Assembly: GCF_017115045.1 (NCBI RefSeq)
Contig: NZ_JABXKK010000035.1
Coordinates: 86,918 to 150,917 of the forward strand
Origin: Nostoc sp. NMS8
GTDB lineage: Bacteria; Cyanobacteriota; Cyanobacteriia; Cyanobacteriales; Nostocaceae
Direction: 5' to 3'
DNA length: 64,000 nucleotides
Shown here: piece by piece, positions 9,304 to 18,186 of the stretch
Layout: each line of letters starts with the position of its first letter
How positions within the stretch are numbered: position 1 is the first letter of the stretch
Position numbers and translations under genes: made by a program
Notes under the pieces: model-generated
What the model was told of the DNA's origin: nothing
Seen by the model: the letters and a program-made list of their open reading frames with translations, nothing else
Databases searched by the model: none

Positions 9304-10653
9304 TTACCCGTGGTTGGTTGTTTTCTTGCTAAACCGCCAAGTCATGATTATTGCAGCGATCGCTAAACCAATAGCCAGCCCCCACCAAAGACCAATAGCT
9401 CCATACCCCGACGAGATTCCGAAAGTATAACCAATGAATAAACCAACGCACCAATAAGCAAAAATACCAATTAACATAGGAACTTTAGTATCTTTTAGTC
9501 CGCGTAATGCTCCCCCCGCAGTAACTTGCACACCGTCAACTATTTGAAAAATCGCTGCCACTCCCAGCAATTTCACTGCGAGGACAACTACATCTGCATT
9601 GTTTGGATCGCTGATGTCAATATAAAGAGAAATAATCGACTTTGGCACTAACCACAATGTAATGCCTACTACACCCATAGATAGGGCTGCAATGGCAATG
9701 CCTACATATCCAGCCAAACGAGTAGCAAGTAGATCATTCTGTCCAACTAACTGCCCAACACGTACTGTTGTCGCTAGAGAAATGCCTAGTGCAAGCTGGA
9801 ATGATATCGAAATTGTTTGTAAAGCAATTTGATGGGCAGCAAGAGCGTTTGTTCCTAACTGTCCTATTATGAAAGTAACAACGGTGAACAGTCCCGCTTC
9901 GACCGCAATCAGCCCTCCGATGGGCAATCCAACCTGAAAAATCTCGTCAATGATCCGGCGATGCTCTAGGGGAAAAGCTTTTTTATATAAAGGTCGAAAA
10001 ATACCGTAAACTGCAAAGCGAGGCTGATTACATATATAAATTAAAGCAACAAACATACTCCAAAGTGAGAGTGTGCTTCCCCAACCGATACCAGCTAAAC
10101 CCAGCGCAGGGAATCCCAGTTTGCCAAACATCAGCACATAGTTAGCTGTGATGTTGAGCAAAGTACCCAAAACCACAGTTACGATTATTAGTTGTGGTTG
10201 CAACAGAGCAGAAAGAAAGCTTTTAAGTACTGCAAAGCCTAAAGCAGGAATAAAACCCAGTGCGATCGCTCTTAAAAAAATCTCTGCTAGTGCTACTGCG
10301 TTAGGATCTTGCCCTAGTAGAAGTAGTAAAGCACCTCCATTGTAAAGCAGCAATGTAATTGGTATTCCTAGTACCAGAGATATCCATAGTCCCAGGCGGA
10401 CAATTGTGCCAACTTTTTCTCTATTTCCAGCTCCGTATGCTTGGGCAGCTAACGGACTGACAGCAGAAACGATACCAGTAATTATCAACAGACAAAAACT
10501 AAAAATAGTAACTCCCAATGCTCCAGATGCAATAGTCTGACTTCCCAACCAGCCCATCATTACCGTATCCACAAAACCAGTTGCAGATTGAGCCAGTTGT
10601 GCTGCTGCCAAAGGTACGGCTAACCCGAGACATTTTTTAACTTCAGAAAACAT
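9304..10653 (-). CDS. MATE family multidrug efflux transporter
   Basis: The 449-residue polytopic protein has twelve predicted hydrophobic segments in two related halves, as in MATE (NorM-type) cation-coupled drug exporters of the inner membrane. Characteristic pieces include PLAAAQLAQSATGFVDTVMMGWLG near the N-terminus and VQVTAGGALRGLKDTKVPM in the second half. The ATG at 10653 (MFSEVKKCLGLAVPL) fits the family better than an in-frame TTG nine codons earlier. The substrate cannot be deduced. Downstream lies the ABM gene on the same strand, separated by 65 bp. Confidence 0.88.
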   Translation of the reverse strand: MFSEVKKCLGLAVPLAAAQLAQSATGFVDTVMMGWLGSQTIASGALGVTIFSFCLLIITGIVSAVSPLAAQAYGAGNREKVGTIVRLGLWISLVLGIPITLLLYNGGALLLLLGQDPNAVALAEIFLRAIALGFIPALGFAVLKSFLSALLQPQLIIVTVVLGTLLNITANYVLMFGKLGFPALGLAGIGWGSTLSLWSMFVALIYICNQPRFAVYGIFRPLYKKAFPLEHRRIIDEIFQVGLPIGGLIAVEAGLFTVVTFIIGQLGTNALAAHQIALQTISISFQLALGISLATTVRVGQLVGQNDLLATRLAGYVGIAIAALSMGVVGITLWLVPKSIISLYIDISDPNNADVVVLAVKLLGVAAIFQIVDGVQVTAGGALRGLKDTKVPMLIGIFAYWCVGLFIGYTFGISSGYGAIGLWWGLAIGLAIAAIIMTWRFSKKTTNHG

Positions 10654-10804
10654 ACGCTTATAACCCGATGTAAAGAACAAAGGGTTTTTCCAAAATTTAA
10701 ACCCATGTTCAGAAGATGCTGCTCCTGTGAACTTGAATCTATCTTAATGGAGTAAAAGGATTCGCGTTACAGTCTTACGTAGGAAGGACTAACGAAAAAT
10801 GCAA

Positions 10805-11121
10805 TTTCATAATAATTACGCTGATTTTAACTTAACAATGCCTTTATCAAAAACGCGATTATCAGTAGCGATCGCACATATTTCTATTCTATCTTTATAC
10901 ACTTCATAAGAGGCAAAACTTAAATTACTGGTAGAATACCCTGTCCACTCAGAACGCCCTACAGGACGATTACCAGCACCCGCGCCACAAACTAAATAAG
11001 TTGTCCCATCAATAGCACGAGTGCGTTGATAATTATGTTCGTGACCTCGGATTCTAAGCCGGGTTTAACATGAAGAATAACTGCCTCAAGAATCATATAG
11101 TTTTTGGTGAAAGTTAAACTA
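10805..11121 (-). pseudogene. chimeric fragment: ABM gene 5' end joined to phosphoesterase gene 3' end
   Basis: Positions 10805-11046 match the 3' end of the phosphoesterase gene (12519-12760 region), including its stop codon equivalent at 10816-10818. Positions 11047-11121 match the start and leader of the ABM gene (near 9189-9265), with an ATG at 11096. Read on the minus strand, the ABM start runs about 17 codons into the phosphoesterase segment in the wrong frame and soon meets TAG, so no fusion protein is made. Both parts have scattered substitutions relative to their parents. The junction is at about 11046/11047. Confidence 0.85.
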
Positions 11122-11210
11122 ATGTATTTTAATTATTCGCCTAAAAATAACATATTTTGGGCTTTTTTAGCAGCTTATTGTTAACATTTGACACTTTTGT
11201 GTATCTCGAT

Positions 11211-11477
11211 ATGCAACATACAGAAAACAGTTCGTCATTTTATGTGCGTGTCTCAGCAAGAGTTTTAGGATGCCTACGTAGTGGTGAAATTACCATTATC
11301 CTGTTTCCTGGACATGGGTTAGTGCTAATAGAACCAATCCAGACCAACCTCGTTCCTGAAAACTTGAGAATGCCCAATAGTGAGTTTGATGTGTTGTTCA
11401 AACATCCTAGGCGAGAGATGATCCGAGTCTTGCATCACAATGAATTCTGTTCAGAAATCGATGAAAGCAATGATTAA
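11211..11477 (+). CDS. hypothetical protein, 88 residues
   Basis: An open frame begins MQHTENSSSFYVRVSARVLG and ends in an acidic stretch (FCSEIDESND). The frame can also start at 11157, adding 18 residues, but that extension looks like non-coding AT-rich DNA. The sequence has a compact mixed alpha/beta composition (GEITIILFPGHGLVLIEPIQ) with no signal peptide, membrane segment or motif I recognise. No ribosome binding site is strong at either start. The residue composition is protein-like, which is the main support. It sits between the chimeric pseudogene and a repeat-rich stretch. Confidence 0.5.
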   Translation: MQHTENSSSFYVRVSARVLGCLRSGEITIILFPGHGLVLIEPIQTNLVPENLRMPNSEFDVLFKHPRREMIRVLHHNEFCSEIDESND

Positions 11478-11798
11478 GAAGTAAAAAGATAATCTCCATA
11501 AATAAATTGAGGGGATTTGATAAAGACGTATTATTTCTCTCTACGAGACGCAATTATACGAACGCGCTATGCCACGACGCTCGATAGCGCAGCGTTAGCG
11601 ACGTAGGAGCGTCTGACTCGCTCTAAGCGAAGCCATGCCGAAGGCTTTACGCTGCGCTATCGTTATAAATGTTTTTATTTCGTTCCATAAATAAATTTGG
11701 GGGCAACTCTTGGAGACGCACTCGCGAACAAACCATTTTTATTTTTCTTTCTTTTGCCTTTTAACTTTTTCTTTTGCCCTGTTCGGTGAGAGTCAAGG
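11478..11798. repeat. repeat-rich intergenic region (GC-rich palindromic repeats)
   Basis: About 11535-11665 is a GC-rich run made of short palindromic words such as CGCTATGCC, GCGCAGCGTTAGCG, AGCGTCTGACTCGCT and GAAGCCATGCCGAAGGC. Similar patches occur near 40895-40960 and 51690-51770. These resemble the dispersed repeat families of Nostoc-type genomes. No gene is seen here. Confidence 0.65.
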
Positions 11799-12419
11799 CT
11801 ACGTTGGTAGACCTTCAGCTTGAAAAATTTGTTCAGCGGTTAAATTTAACTCTGGGAAAGTAGGCGATACGATGTGTTCGCTGCCTCTAAATTGAGTAAC
11901 TTGGTACTCACCATCGATTAATTGATAGATGGATATAGTAGGCAGTTTAGGATTGCCAATAAACTTTCTAGCGCCACAAGCCGCGTAATCTATAATCCAA
12001 TATTCAGGAATGCCTATAGCTTCATAATCAGCTAATTTTTTGTAGTAATCATCCCGCCAATTAGTGCTAACGACTTCAATAACCAATGGAATGGATGCAG
12101 CTTGAGATACAGTCGATTTCTTTTTCCATAAAGGCTCATTCAATAAATTTGGTCGATTGATTATTAATATGTCTGGTGAATAAGCTGATTCACTTTCAAG
12201 AGGTTTTACTAATACAGTTTTTGGAATGTAATAAGGTAAATTTAGACGCTTGATATCAAAAGATATTTCTAGTGCCAAAAAACCCACAATATCTTCATGA
12301 TCTCCGACTGGTTGTGCCATTTCAACAATCACGCCATCATGTAATTCGTATCTTCCGCCATCAGGTCGCCACGCTGCAAAATCTTCAAAAGTTACTAGTT
12401 TGGATATAGCTTGAGTCAC
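11799..12419 (-). CDS. Uma2 family protein (putative PD-(D/E)xK nuclease fold)
   Basis: The 206-residue protein has the layout of the Uma2 (DUF820) family, very expanded in cyanobacteria and related in fold to restriction endonucleases. Visible are the opening VTFEDFAAWRPDGGRYELHDGVIVEM, then YSPDILIINRP, IPLVIEVVSTNWRDDYYKKLADYEAIGIPEYWIIDY, and a C-terminal LTAEQIF. The Pro-Asp, Glu-Val and Lys residues of the PD-(D/E)xK core are present. Translation starts at a GTG that lies inside a repeat shared with cpeT and pebB. The cellular role of the family is not established. The gene separates the phosphoesterase from its duplicated fragment. Confidence 0.85.
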   Translation of the reverse strand: MTQAISKLVTFEDFAAWRPDGGRYELHDGVIVEMAQPVGDHEDIVGFLALEISFDIKRLNLPYYIPKTVLVKPLESESAYSPDILIINRPNLLNEPLWKKKSTVSQAASIPLVIEVVSTNWRDDYYKKLADYEAIGIPEYWIIDYAACGARKFIGNPKLPTISIYQLIDGEYQVTQFRGSEHIVSPTFPELNLTAEQIFQAEGLPT

Positions 12420-12452
12420 GTCGCTTCGCTCCGAATTAAAAATTAAAAATTA
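12415..12452 (-). repeat. repeat carrying Shine-Dalgarno and GTG start (copy 1)
   Basis: On the minus strand an AT-rich TTTTTAA tandem is followed by GGAGCGAAGCGACGTGAC (12432..12415). The GGAG is a Shine-Dalgarno and the GTG at 12419..12417 is the start codon of the Uma2 gene. The same 18-nt core begins cpeT and, with one change, pebB. Confidence 0.8.
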
Positions 12453-12529
12453 ATGATCCTCGAGATCCAGGGTAAAATCGCCGATTCCAGGGAAGGATTG
12501 CATTTTCAAACAGTTGACTTTCATAATAA

Positions 12530-13444
12530 TTACGCTGATTTCAACTGAATAATACCTTTATCAAAAATGCGATTATCAGTAGCGATCGCACTTAGTTCTA
12601 TTCTATCTTTATACACCTCATAAGAGGCAAAACTTAAATCACTGGTAGAATACCCTGTCCACTCGGAACGCCCTACAGGACGATTACCAGCACCCGCACC
12701 ACAAATTAAATAAGTTGTCCCATCAATAGCACGAGTGCGTTCATAATTATGTTCATGACCATTTATGTAAAGTTGAACGCCATATTTTTTATATAGAGGA
12801 GTGAAAGTTTTAATAAAATCTGGATTACAACCATACTGACCCGATGAATAAATCGGATGATGGCCAAACACTACTTTCCAAGGAGCATTACTAATACTTA
12901 ATTCTTTTTCTAACCAACTTAGCTGGTTTTCCCAATCAGCATTACTGTTAGTATCTAAAGCAAAAAATTGCACAGTTCCCCGGCGAAATGTATAGTAACG
13001 TCCCTTCATATTAAAGCCAGCATACTTGACTTGTGGCTCGCCATTGGCAGTACGAATATCGTGATTACCTAAACAAGCCTGAAATTTCACACCTTGCTTG
13101 AGCAAAGGTTGATAAGGACGCTCAAAAACTTCATTAATTTTCTCAATTTCGCCGTTATTGTAAATGTTGTCTCCAGCTAAAACGACTAAATCATAAGGAT
13201 TTTGTTTGTGATATGCATTCATCGCTCTAGCTACGGCATACTGTCCCTTAGCCCCAGTCCCCGTATCTGCAACAGACACAAAACGTAATAACAAGTCTTT
13301 TTTGGCTGGGTTAGCGGCTATAGCTGTTGTTGAATCGCTAATATCAGCACTTTGATGATGATGAGTTAATATCCAGCTTAAAAAACCTGTACTAATGGCG
13401 CTGAGGCTACTTAAAAATAGAAATTGACGGCGTTTCAGGTTCAT
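12530..13444 (-). CDS. exported calcineurin-like (metallo)phosphoesterase
   Basis: The 304-residue protein has the metal-binding signature of calcineurin-like phosphoesterases and resembles purple acid phosphatases. The motifs are VADTGTG, VLAGDNIY, CLGNHDIR, VFGHHPIYSSG and INGHEHNYERT. The N-terminus (MNLKRRQFLFLSSLSAISTGFLSW) is an export signal with an RRQF core that suggests the Tat route. The mature enzyme would act in the periplasm or outside the cell, probably releasing phosphate from esters. The 3' part has been duplicated into the chimeric pseudogene at 10805. The start follows only a weak GGTGA. Confidence 0.88.
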   Translation of the reverse strand: MNLKRRQFLFLSSLSAISTGFLSWILTHHHQSADISDSTTAIAANPAKKDLLLRFVSVADTGTGAKGQYAVARAMNAYHKQNPYDLVVLAGDNIYNNGEIEKINEVFERPYQPLLKQGVKFQACLGNHDIRTANGEPQVKYAGFNMKGRYYTFRRGTVQFFALDTNSNADWENQLSWLEKELSISNAPWKVVFGHHPIYSSGQYGCNPDFIKTFTPLYKKYGVQLYINGHEHNYERTRAIDGTTYLICGAGAGNRPVGRSEWTGYSTSDLSFASYEVYKDRIELSAIATDNRIFDKGIIQLKSA

Positions 13445-13580
13445 AAGTCACCAAATTTAATAAATAGTCAGTTTAGCGGAAAACTTTGAGCAATGAAGTG
13501 ATACATTAAGGCAAAAGAAGGCAGCACCAGTAATAATGTACGTTGTTTGTCTTTGATTCGCTGCTTTTGGTGAAAGTTCC

Positions 13581-14471
13581 ATGTCACAAGACAATCAGTC
13601 AAAACCGACGGATGAGCAGATAACTCAACCTCCCCAAAAACCTTACCAGAGAGTTCAGCCATTTTGGAAGGCTAAAATTATCCAACTTCTTCAGGGGACG
13701 ATTGGGGTTTTAGAAGTAACGGTGGAAAAACTGGAGACAGCACCCCCACCTGGTACTGAGGAAAAACCCAGTTTTTTCCAGAAGCTTCAGTTGTGGTGGG
13801 TTGGATTGTTAAGGACAATCCGCTTGTTTTTGCCATCAAATTTGTCAACAAAGTTATCAGATACAGCTTTGACGGGAATTGTGACTGGAGTTGCTGTAAT
13901 TCTCGTTTGGGCGACTACAACTGTCCTTACTGCTAAACCGACTCAAGTAGCAACAGTTCCACCAGTTGAAGAGGTTCCCATACCAACACCAACGATAACT
14001 ACTCCACCGGAGTCAGTCGCACCAGAACCACAGCCACCAGAAGAAATTACGCCACCGCCAGAAGTACAAATTACACCAACGCCGGAACCAGAACCAGAAA
14101 CAATTCCTACGCCAACGCCAATCCCAACACCGACACCAATCATAGAATTGACACCGGAACAAGCTTTGATTGCGGCTATTGAAAATCAGGTAGCTGAAAT
14201 TAGCGATCGCATTGCCTCTGGTCTGATAAAGTCAATTCAAGCCAACTTTCGCACGAGTAATCTTACAGTCAAAATTAGTGATGATTGGTACACTCTCAAG
14301 GAATCTCAGCAAGACAAGCTAGCTGCGGAGATATTACAACGCTCTCAAGAACTTGATTTTACCCATTTAGAAATTACCGACTCCCAAAATAGGCTAATAG
14401 CTCGAAATCCGGTTGTTGGTACTGAAATAGTGATTTTTAAACGCCAAATAGCAAGTTACAATAATTCCTAA
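13581..14471 (+). CDS. membrane protein with proline-rich linker, function unknown
   Basis: The 296-residue product has a cytoplasmic N-terminal part of about 90 residues and one membrane helix at about 95-117 (TALTGIVTGVAVILVWATTTVL). A long linker at about 120-195 is built from Pro-Thr and Pro-Glu repeats (TPTPIPTPTPI, PEPEPE). The C-terminal domain of about 100 residues begins LTPEQALIAAIENQVAEISDRI. The linker looks like an extended spacer reaching through the periplasm or peptidoglycan. I do not recognise the C-terminal domain. The downstream ATP-grasp gene begins 26 bp after the stop, so the two may be cotranscribed. Confidence 0.8.
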   Translation: MSQDNQSKPTDEQITQPPQKPYQRVQPFWKAKIIQLLQGTIGVLEVTVEKLETAPPPGTEEKPSFFQKLQLWWVGLLRTIRLFLPSNLSTKLSDTALTGIVTGVAVILVWATTTVLTAKPTQVATVPPVEEVPIPTPTITTPPESVAPEPQPPEEITPPPEVQITPTPEPEPETIPTPTPIPTPTPIIELTPEQALIAAIENQVAEISDRIASGLIKSIQANFRTSNLTVKISDDWYTLKESQQDKLAAEILQRSQELDFTHLEITDSQNRLIARNPVVGTEIVIFKRQIASYNNS

Positions 14472-14497
14472 TTTTAGACGTTTAACTTGAAGTATTT

Positions 14498-15328
14498 ATG
14501 TTAGACAACGTTTTGTTATTGCTCAAAGCTTGTGAAAACTTAAACATTAACTATGAAATTCTTCATCCTTCACAAAACTTAATCAAAATAAAATTGCATA
14601 GTAAACAGCATTATTTTTGTAACTATAGCACTCCCTTACTTAATCAAGCAGTAGCACACCTTCTCAAAGATAAAGAATATACTTATCATGTTTTAAATAA
14701 AAAAGTTAAACTCCCTCGGACTGTGGGTTTTCTTTCCCCTTTTTGTGACAACCAATATAAGATTTACTTAAAATTTCCAACTATTCAAGATATCGTATTG
14801 GAAATAAAAGAAAATTTTGAAACACCAGTAATTATTAAAAGAAACTCCGGTGCAAGCGGACATAATGTCTTTTTGTGTAAGAATCTAGATGAAATTGAAA
14901 CTGCTTTAAAAGAAATTTTTAATATCAATAATAAGTATGATTACGTCGCTCTTGCTCAAGAATTTATTCATATCAAATCTGAGTATAGAGCAGTTTTTTT
15001 TAAAAAAGAGTTAGTTTTGCTCTATGAAAAAGATATAACTGATGCGAAATTTGTCGGTAATCTCAGTCCTCTCCACTGGGATGGTGCAAAAGCCAAGTAT
15101 ATTAACGATCCACAAATACTATCAGAGATTTCTAATTTTGCTCAACCAGTTTTTGAAGAATTAGACCTTGATTACGGTGGTTTTGATATCGTATTAGATC
15201 GAGATAATCAATATTGGTTAATTGAAATCAACTCTCACCCAAATTTTGGCATTTTTATTAGAGACAATGGAGAGGAGCCTGTGTTAAGAATTTTTGAAAA
15301 AATGCTCATTAGCCTAGCCTCAAAATAA
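14498..15328 (+). CDS. ATP-grasp protein, RimK/glutathione synthase-like ligase
   Basis: The 276-residue protein shows the ATP-grasp pattern. ATP-binding beta strands carry PVIIKRNSGASGHNVFL and ALAQEFIHIKSEYRAVFF, and the metal-binding end reads DLDYGGFDIVLDRDNQYWLIEINSHPNFG. These are the features of carboxylate-amine ligases of the RimK or D-Ala-D-Ala type. The acceptor substrate is not deducible. The N-terminal 90 residues are AT-rich in coding and rich in Asn and Lys. It follows the proline-rich membrane protein by 26 bp, and its 3' end is directly followed by a 103-bp repeat element. Confidence 0.8.
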   Translation: MLDNVLLLLKACENLNINYEILHPSQNLIKIKLHSKQHYFCNYSTPLLNQAVAHLLKDKEYTYHVLNKKVKLPRTVGFLSPFCDNQYKIYLKFPTIQDIVLEIKENFETPVIIKRNSGASGHNVFLCKNLDEIETALKEIFNINNKYDYVALAQEFIHIKSEYRAVFFKKELVLLYEKDITDAKFVGNLSPLHWDGAKAKYINDPQILSEISNFAQPVFEELDLDYGGFDIVLDRDNQYWLIEINSHPNFGIFIRDNGEEPVLRIFEKMLISLASK

Positions 15329-15330
15329 AA

Positions 15331-15433
15331 CAATACAGTTCAGAATGAGCAACAAAACAATTTTAGAGACGGCGATTTATCGCGTCTCGGAAACCCAAAA
15401 TTGTTGCCAGTAGCCCTTAACCCAAGCGTATTG
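15331..15433. mobile_element. MITE-like foldback element, copy 1 (103 bp)
   Basis: The element begins CAATACAGTT and ends CAAGCGTATTG. It folds on itself through GCAACAA with TTGTTGC and a central GAGACG with CGTCTC. It is about 92% identical by eye to the copy at 26729-26831. No open frame is inside. No clear target duplication is seen at this copy. Confidence 0.8.
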
Positions 15434-15443
15434 ATTTATAAAA

Positions 15444-15466
15444 AAGGAGCCTAACTTAGGCTCCTT
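15444..15466 (-). terminator. intrinsic terminator after rplL
   Basis: AAGGAGCC pairs with GGCTCCTT around a 7-nt loop that can itself close by two more pairs. On the minus strand the hairpin is followed directly by TTTTTTAT. It lies 31 bp after the rplL stop and ends the ribosomal protein operon. Confidence 0.9.
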
Positions 15467-15496
15467 CATAATAAAAAACTGGTAATAGAATTGTGA

Positions 15497-15883
15497 CTAC
15501 TTGATAGTTACCTTACCGCCAGCTTCTTCGATGCGCTTCTTAGCATCTTCAGCTGCATCCTTAGCAATACCTTCTTTAACTGCCTTGGGCGCAGCTTCCA
15601 CCAAGTCTTTAGCTTCTTTCAGACCCAAACCGGTCAATTCCCGGACAATCTTCAGCACGGCAATCTTCTTATCAGCTGGGACTGATTCGAGAATCACTTC
15701 AAACTCGGTTTGCTCAACAACTTCCTCTGTAGGAGCAACAACACCAGGGCCGGCAATTGCTACGCCAACAGGTGCAGCAGCACTTACACCAAAAGCTTCT
15801 TCAATTTGCTTGACTAGCTCAGAAGCTTCCAGCAAAGAAAGGGTTTTTAGTTGTTCTAAAATGTTATCGGTTGCAGCAGACAT
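15497..15883 (-). CDS. rplL: 50S ribosomal protein L7/L12
   Basis: The 128-residue protein is the acidic stalk protein L7/L12, which recruits translation factors to the large subunit as dimers bound to L10. The N-terminal dimerisation helix pair, an Ala/Gly/Val-rich hinge ([15 protein letters not shown]) and the conserved C-terminal domain ([37 protein letters not shown]) are all present. The ATG follows AGGAG. It is the last gene of the secE-nusG-rplKAJL block, 93 bp after rplJ, with a strong terminator downstream. Confidence 0.98.
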   Translation of the reverse strand: MSAATDNILEQLKTLSLLEASELVKQIEEAFGVSAAAPVGVAIAGPGVVAPTEEVVEQTEFEVILESVPADKKIAVLKIVRELTGLGLKEAKDLVEAAPKAVKEGIAKDAAEDAKKRIEEAGGKVTIK

Positions 15884-15976
15884 TGATATAACTCCTGTAA
15901 GTTTGATTATTTATTTGTCATAGGTCATTGGTCTTTAACTATAGACTTTTGACTTTTGACTGATGAACCACGAAGT

Positions 15977-16591
15977 CTATTCAGCAGCAGCTTCAGTGCT
16001 GCTATCAGCTTCAGCAGTGCTTTCGGTGCTGCTATCTTCGACAACGGCGGTTTCGGTGCTACCACCACTTTGCTCTTGGTCGGCCACAGCCTTCAAAGCA
16101 CGAGCTAGTGAACCAGGAACTTCGTTGATACCCACAGCAATCTTGGTAGCCAAGGCGTTGATAGCCCCAGCAATTTGGGCGATGAGTTGTTCCTTAGATG
16201 GCAAGTCTCCGAGTATCTTGACATCAGGTTCTTTGAGTAGGCGACCTTCCAGTACACCACCGCGAAGTTCTGTCTTCTTGGTGACTTTTTGGAATTCTTG
16301 GTATGCCTTAATTGCCGATGAAAAATCGTCTTTTACCAGCAAAAAGGCGGAAGAACCGTTGAGTAATTCTGACAGAGGTTGCCATTTGTCATCACCTTTA
16401 ATGGCAATGCCCATCAGAGTGTTCTTAGTCACCTTACAAACGGTGCCACTGGGACGCAGCCGCCGCCGCAAGTCTGTGATTTCCGAAACTGTTAGCCCCT
16501 GATAGTCAATTACCAGTGCCAGAGTTGACTCACTTAAAGTTTCTTTAAGGTCAGCTACTATTTCTTTTTTATTTTCTAGTGTTCTACCCAT
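15977..16591 (-). CDS. rplJ: 50S ribosomal protein L10
   Basis: The 204-residue product anchors L7/L12 dimers to 23S rRNA. The family N-terminus is clear ([41 protein letters not shown]). The protein is longer than the bacterial norm because of an acidic Ser/Thr/Glu/Ala tail of about 30 residues, which is common in cyanobacteria. AAGGAGG lies just upstream of the ATG. The preceding leader carries a recognisable L10 binding element and an attenuator-like hairpin, so the gene is probably autoregulated together with rplL. Confidence 0.98.
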   Translation of the reverse strand: MGRTLENKKEIVADLKETLSESTLALVIDYQGLTVSEITDLRRRLRPSGTVCKVTKNTLMGIAIKGDDKWQPLSELLNGSSAFLLVKDDFSSAIKAYQEFQKVTKKTELRGGVLEGRLLKEPDVKILGDLPSKEQLIAQIAGAINALATKIAVGINEVPGSLARALKAVADQEQSGGSTETAVVEDSSTESTAEADSSTEAAAE

Positions 16592-16659
16592 TCCAATCTC
16601 ACCTCCTTAAAACAATCGGCGAAGTGCCCTACTTTTACGTTTTTTCTCAACCTGAACCC

Positions 16660-16815
16660 AAACAACAAACCCCAGCTAATATAGCCGGGGTTGAGTAGTA
16701 AGACTCGTGATGCCATAGTTATCACACCTTTACGCGTGATGATTTTGACAATTAGAGTTTTAACCTCGGCAGGATATTTAAGCTATTAGCACCTGCTGTC
16801 TCCGGCTTTGCCTAT
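16660..16815 (-). promoter_or_regulatory. L10 leader RNA with attenuator-like hairpin
   Basis: On the minus strand the leader of rplJ contains AGACAGCAGGTGCTA, then TTAAATATCCTGCCGAGG, the conserved halves of the ribosomal protein L10 leader kink-turn stem (about 16763-16811). Downstream is a hairpin (AACCCC with GGGGTT, 16668-16692) followed by a T-rich run, a candidate attenuator. Binding of L10/L7/L12 would reduce rplJ-rplL expression. Confidence 0.82.
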
Positions 16816-16820
16816 TTAAT

Positions 16821-16882
16821 TTTGTCATTTGTCCTTTGTCCTTTGCCTTTACAAGTGACTAATGACTAATGACTAATGACCA
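16821..16882. repeat. heptamer-type short tandem repeats between rplA and rplJ
   Basis: GTCATTTGTC / CTTTGTC units are followed by GACTAAT units (AATGACTAATGACTAATGACC). The two halves are rough inverted versions of one another. This is the STRR type of repeat known from heterocystous cyanobacteria, inserted in the rplA-rplJ spacer. Confidence 0.8.
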
Positions 16883-16886
16883 AAAA

Positions 16887-17600
16887 TTACGCTGCTTCAC
16901 TCAGTTTCAAATCTCGTAGGGCGGTGACATCAATTTTAATTGATGGCCCCATAGTGGCTGACACATAAAATGTGCGCCAATAACGACCTTTAGCTCCTGA
17001 AGGACGGTTACGGTCAATCGTCTCCTGCAATGCCTTCAAGTTGACTAACAAATCTTCAGGCGAAAAAGTTGTCTTACCAAACATAACATGAACAATGCCA
17101 GTTCGGTCAGCCCGGAATTCTAGTTTACCAGCTTTGAATTCTGCGATCGCACCTGCTAAATCAAATGTTACGGTTCCACCTTTGGGTGATGGCATCAAAC
17201 CACGCGGCCCAAGCAACTTACCCAGCCTTGCTACCTGTGGCATCACATCGGGTGTAGCAATCAGCTTGTCAAAATCCAGTCTACCTTTTTGGATTTCGTC
17301 AATCAGTTCTTCTGACCCGACTATATCAGCACCAGCGTTGCTAGCTTCGTTTACCTTTTCGCCTCTGGCTATCACCGCCACCCGGACGATTTGTCCTGTA
17401 CCTTTGGGCAGTGCTACCGTTGTCCGCAACTGTTGGTCTGTATACTTGGGGTCAATTCCCAACCGGATATGCGCTTCGGCAGCTTCGGTAAATTTAGCTG
17501 TTGCTGTGTCTTTGAGAAGGGCTAAAGCCTCTAGAGGATGATAGTCCTTATCTTCTACTTTTGCTTGCAGTCCTTGCAAACGACGCGATACTTTTGGCAT
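16887..17600 (-). CDS. rplA: 50S ribosomal protein L1
   Basis: The 237-residue product is L1 of the large subunit, which binds 23S rRNA near the E site and helps release deacylated tRNA. The family signature is visible as [37 protein letters not shown] and the C-terminal [20 protein letters not shown]. The ATG follows CCAGGAG. Spacers on both sides hold short tandem repeats. Length and sequence are normal. Confidence 0.98.
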   Translation of the reverse strand: MPKVSRRLQGLQAKVEDKDYHPLEALALLKDTATAKFTEAAEAHIRLGIDPKYTDQQLRTTVALPKGTGQIVRVAVIARGEKVNEASNAGADIVGSEELIDEIQKGRLDFDKLIATPDVMPQVARLGKLLGPRGLMPSPKGGTVTFDLAGAIAEFKAGKLEFRADRTGIVHVMFGKTTFSPEDLLVNLKALQETIDRNRPSGAKGRYWRTFYVSATMGPSIKIDVTALRDLKLSEAA

Positions 17601-17654
17601 TTTTTCTCCTGGGGTAATTCCGAAGCCTCGCCTCTCCCCCGATAATTTTTAATT

Positions 17655-17757
17655 ATTTGTCTGTCTTTTGTCCTTCGTCCTTTGTCGTTCGTCCTTTGTC
17701 CTTTGTCATTCGTCAGTTACCAATGACTAATGACCAATGACTAATGACCAATGACTA
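17655..17757. repeat. short tandem repeats in the rplK-rplA spacer
   Basis: CCTTTGTC/CCTTCGTC units run into ATGACCAATGACTA units. The last unit supplies the rplK stop codon (TAG read on the minus strand at 17757..17755), so the repeat abuts the coding sequence exactly. Confidence 0.8.
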
Positions 17758-18180
17758 ATCTGTGACTGTTATGCCCATATTTTTAGCCGTTCCTGCCACA
17801 ATCTTCATTGCCGCGTCGATATCGTTGGCATTGAGGTCGGGGAGTTTCGTTTGGGCTATTTCTTGCAATTGTGCTTTGCTAATTGACCCAACCTTCTTTT
17901 TGTTGGGTTCATTCGAGCCTTTTTCAACTTTCGCCGCCTTCCGAATCAGCACTGATGCTGGTGGCGTTTTCAGTACAAATGTAAAACTCCGGTCTTCAAA
18001 AACCGAAATTTCTACAGGTATCACCATTCCAGCTTGGTCTGCTGTTTTGGCATTGTACTCTTTACAAAACATCATGATGTTGACACCATGTTGACCCAAG
18101 GCGGGCCCAACTGGCGGTGCTGGGTTGGCTTTTCCAGCATTCAAGGCCAGTTTAATGACCGCCACTACTTTCTTCGCCAT
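17755..18180 (-). CDS. rplK: 50S ribosomal protein L11
   Basis: The 141-residue product is L11, part of the GTPase-associated centre of the large subunit. The conserved N-terminus ([32 protein letters not shown]), the middle [19 protein letters not shown] and the C-terminal [30 protein letters not shown] are textbook. It lies six bases after the nusG stop and is clearly cotranscribed with it. Confidence 0.98.
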   Translation of the reverse strand: MAKKVVAVIKLALNAGKANPAPPVGPALGQHGVNIMMFCKEYNAKTADQAGMVIPVEISVFEDRSFTFVLKTPPASVLIRKAAKVEKGSNEPNKKKVGSISKAQLQEIAQTKLPDLNANDIDAAMKIVAGTAKNMGITVTD

Positions 18181-18186
18181 TTGTAT

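Noticed and set aside
11157..11210. Upstream extension of the small hypothetical gene
   Set aside because: The added residues have no support from composition or a ribosome binding site, so the start at 11211 is used, with low confidence.
15331..15433. 103-bp element as a terminator for the ATP-grasp gene
   Set aside because: The identical element occurs at two other unrelated sites, so it is a repeat; its folding is a property of the element, not of the gene end.
16821..17757. Possible CRISPR array from tandem ATGACTA/TTTGTCC units
   Set aside because: The units are 7 bp long with no spacers, and no cas genes are seen; they are short tandem repeats.
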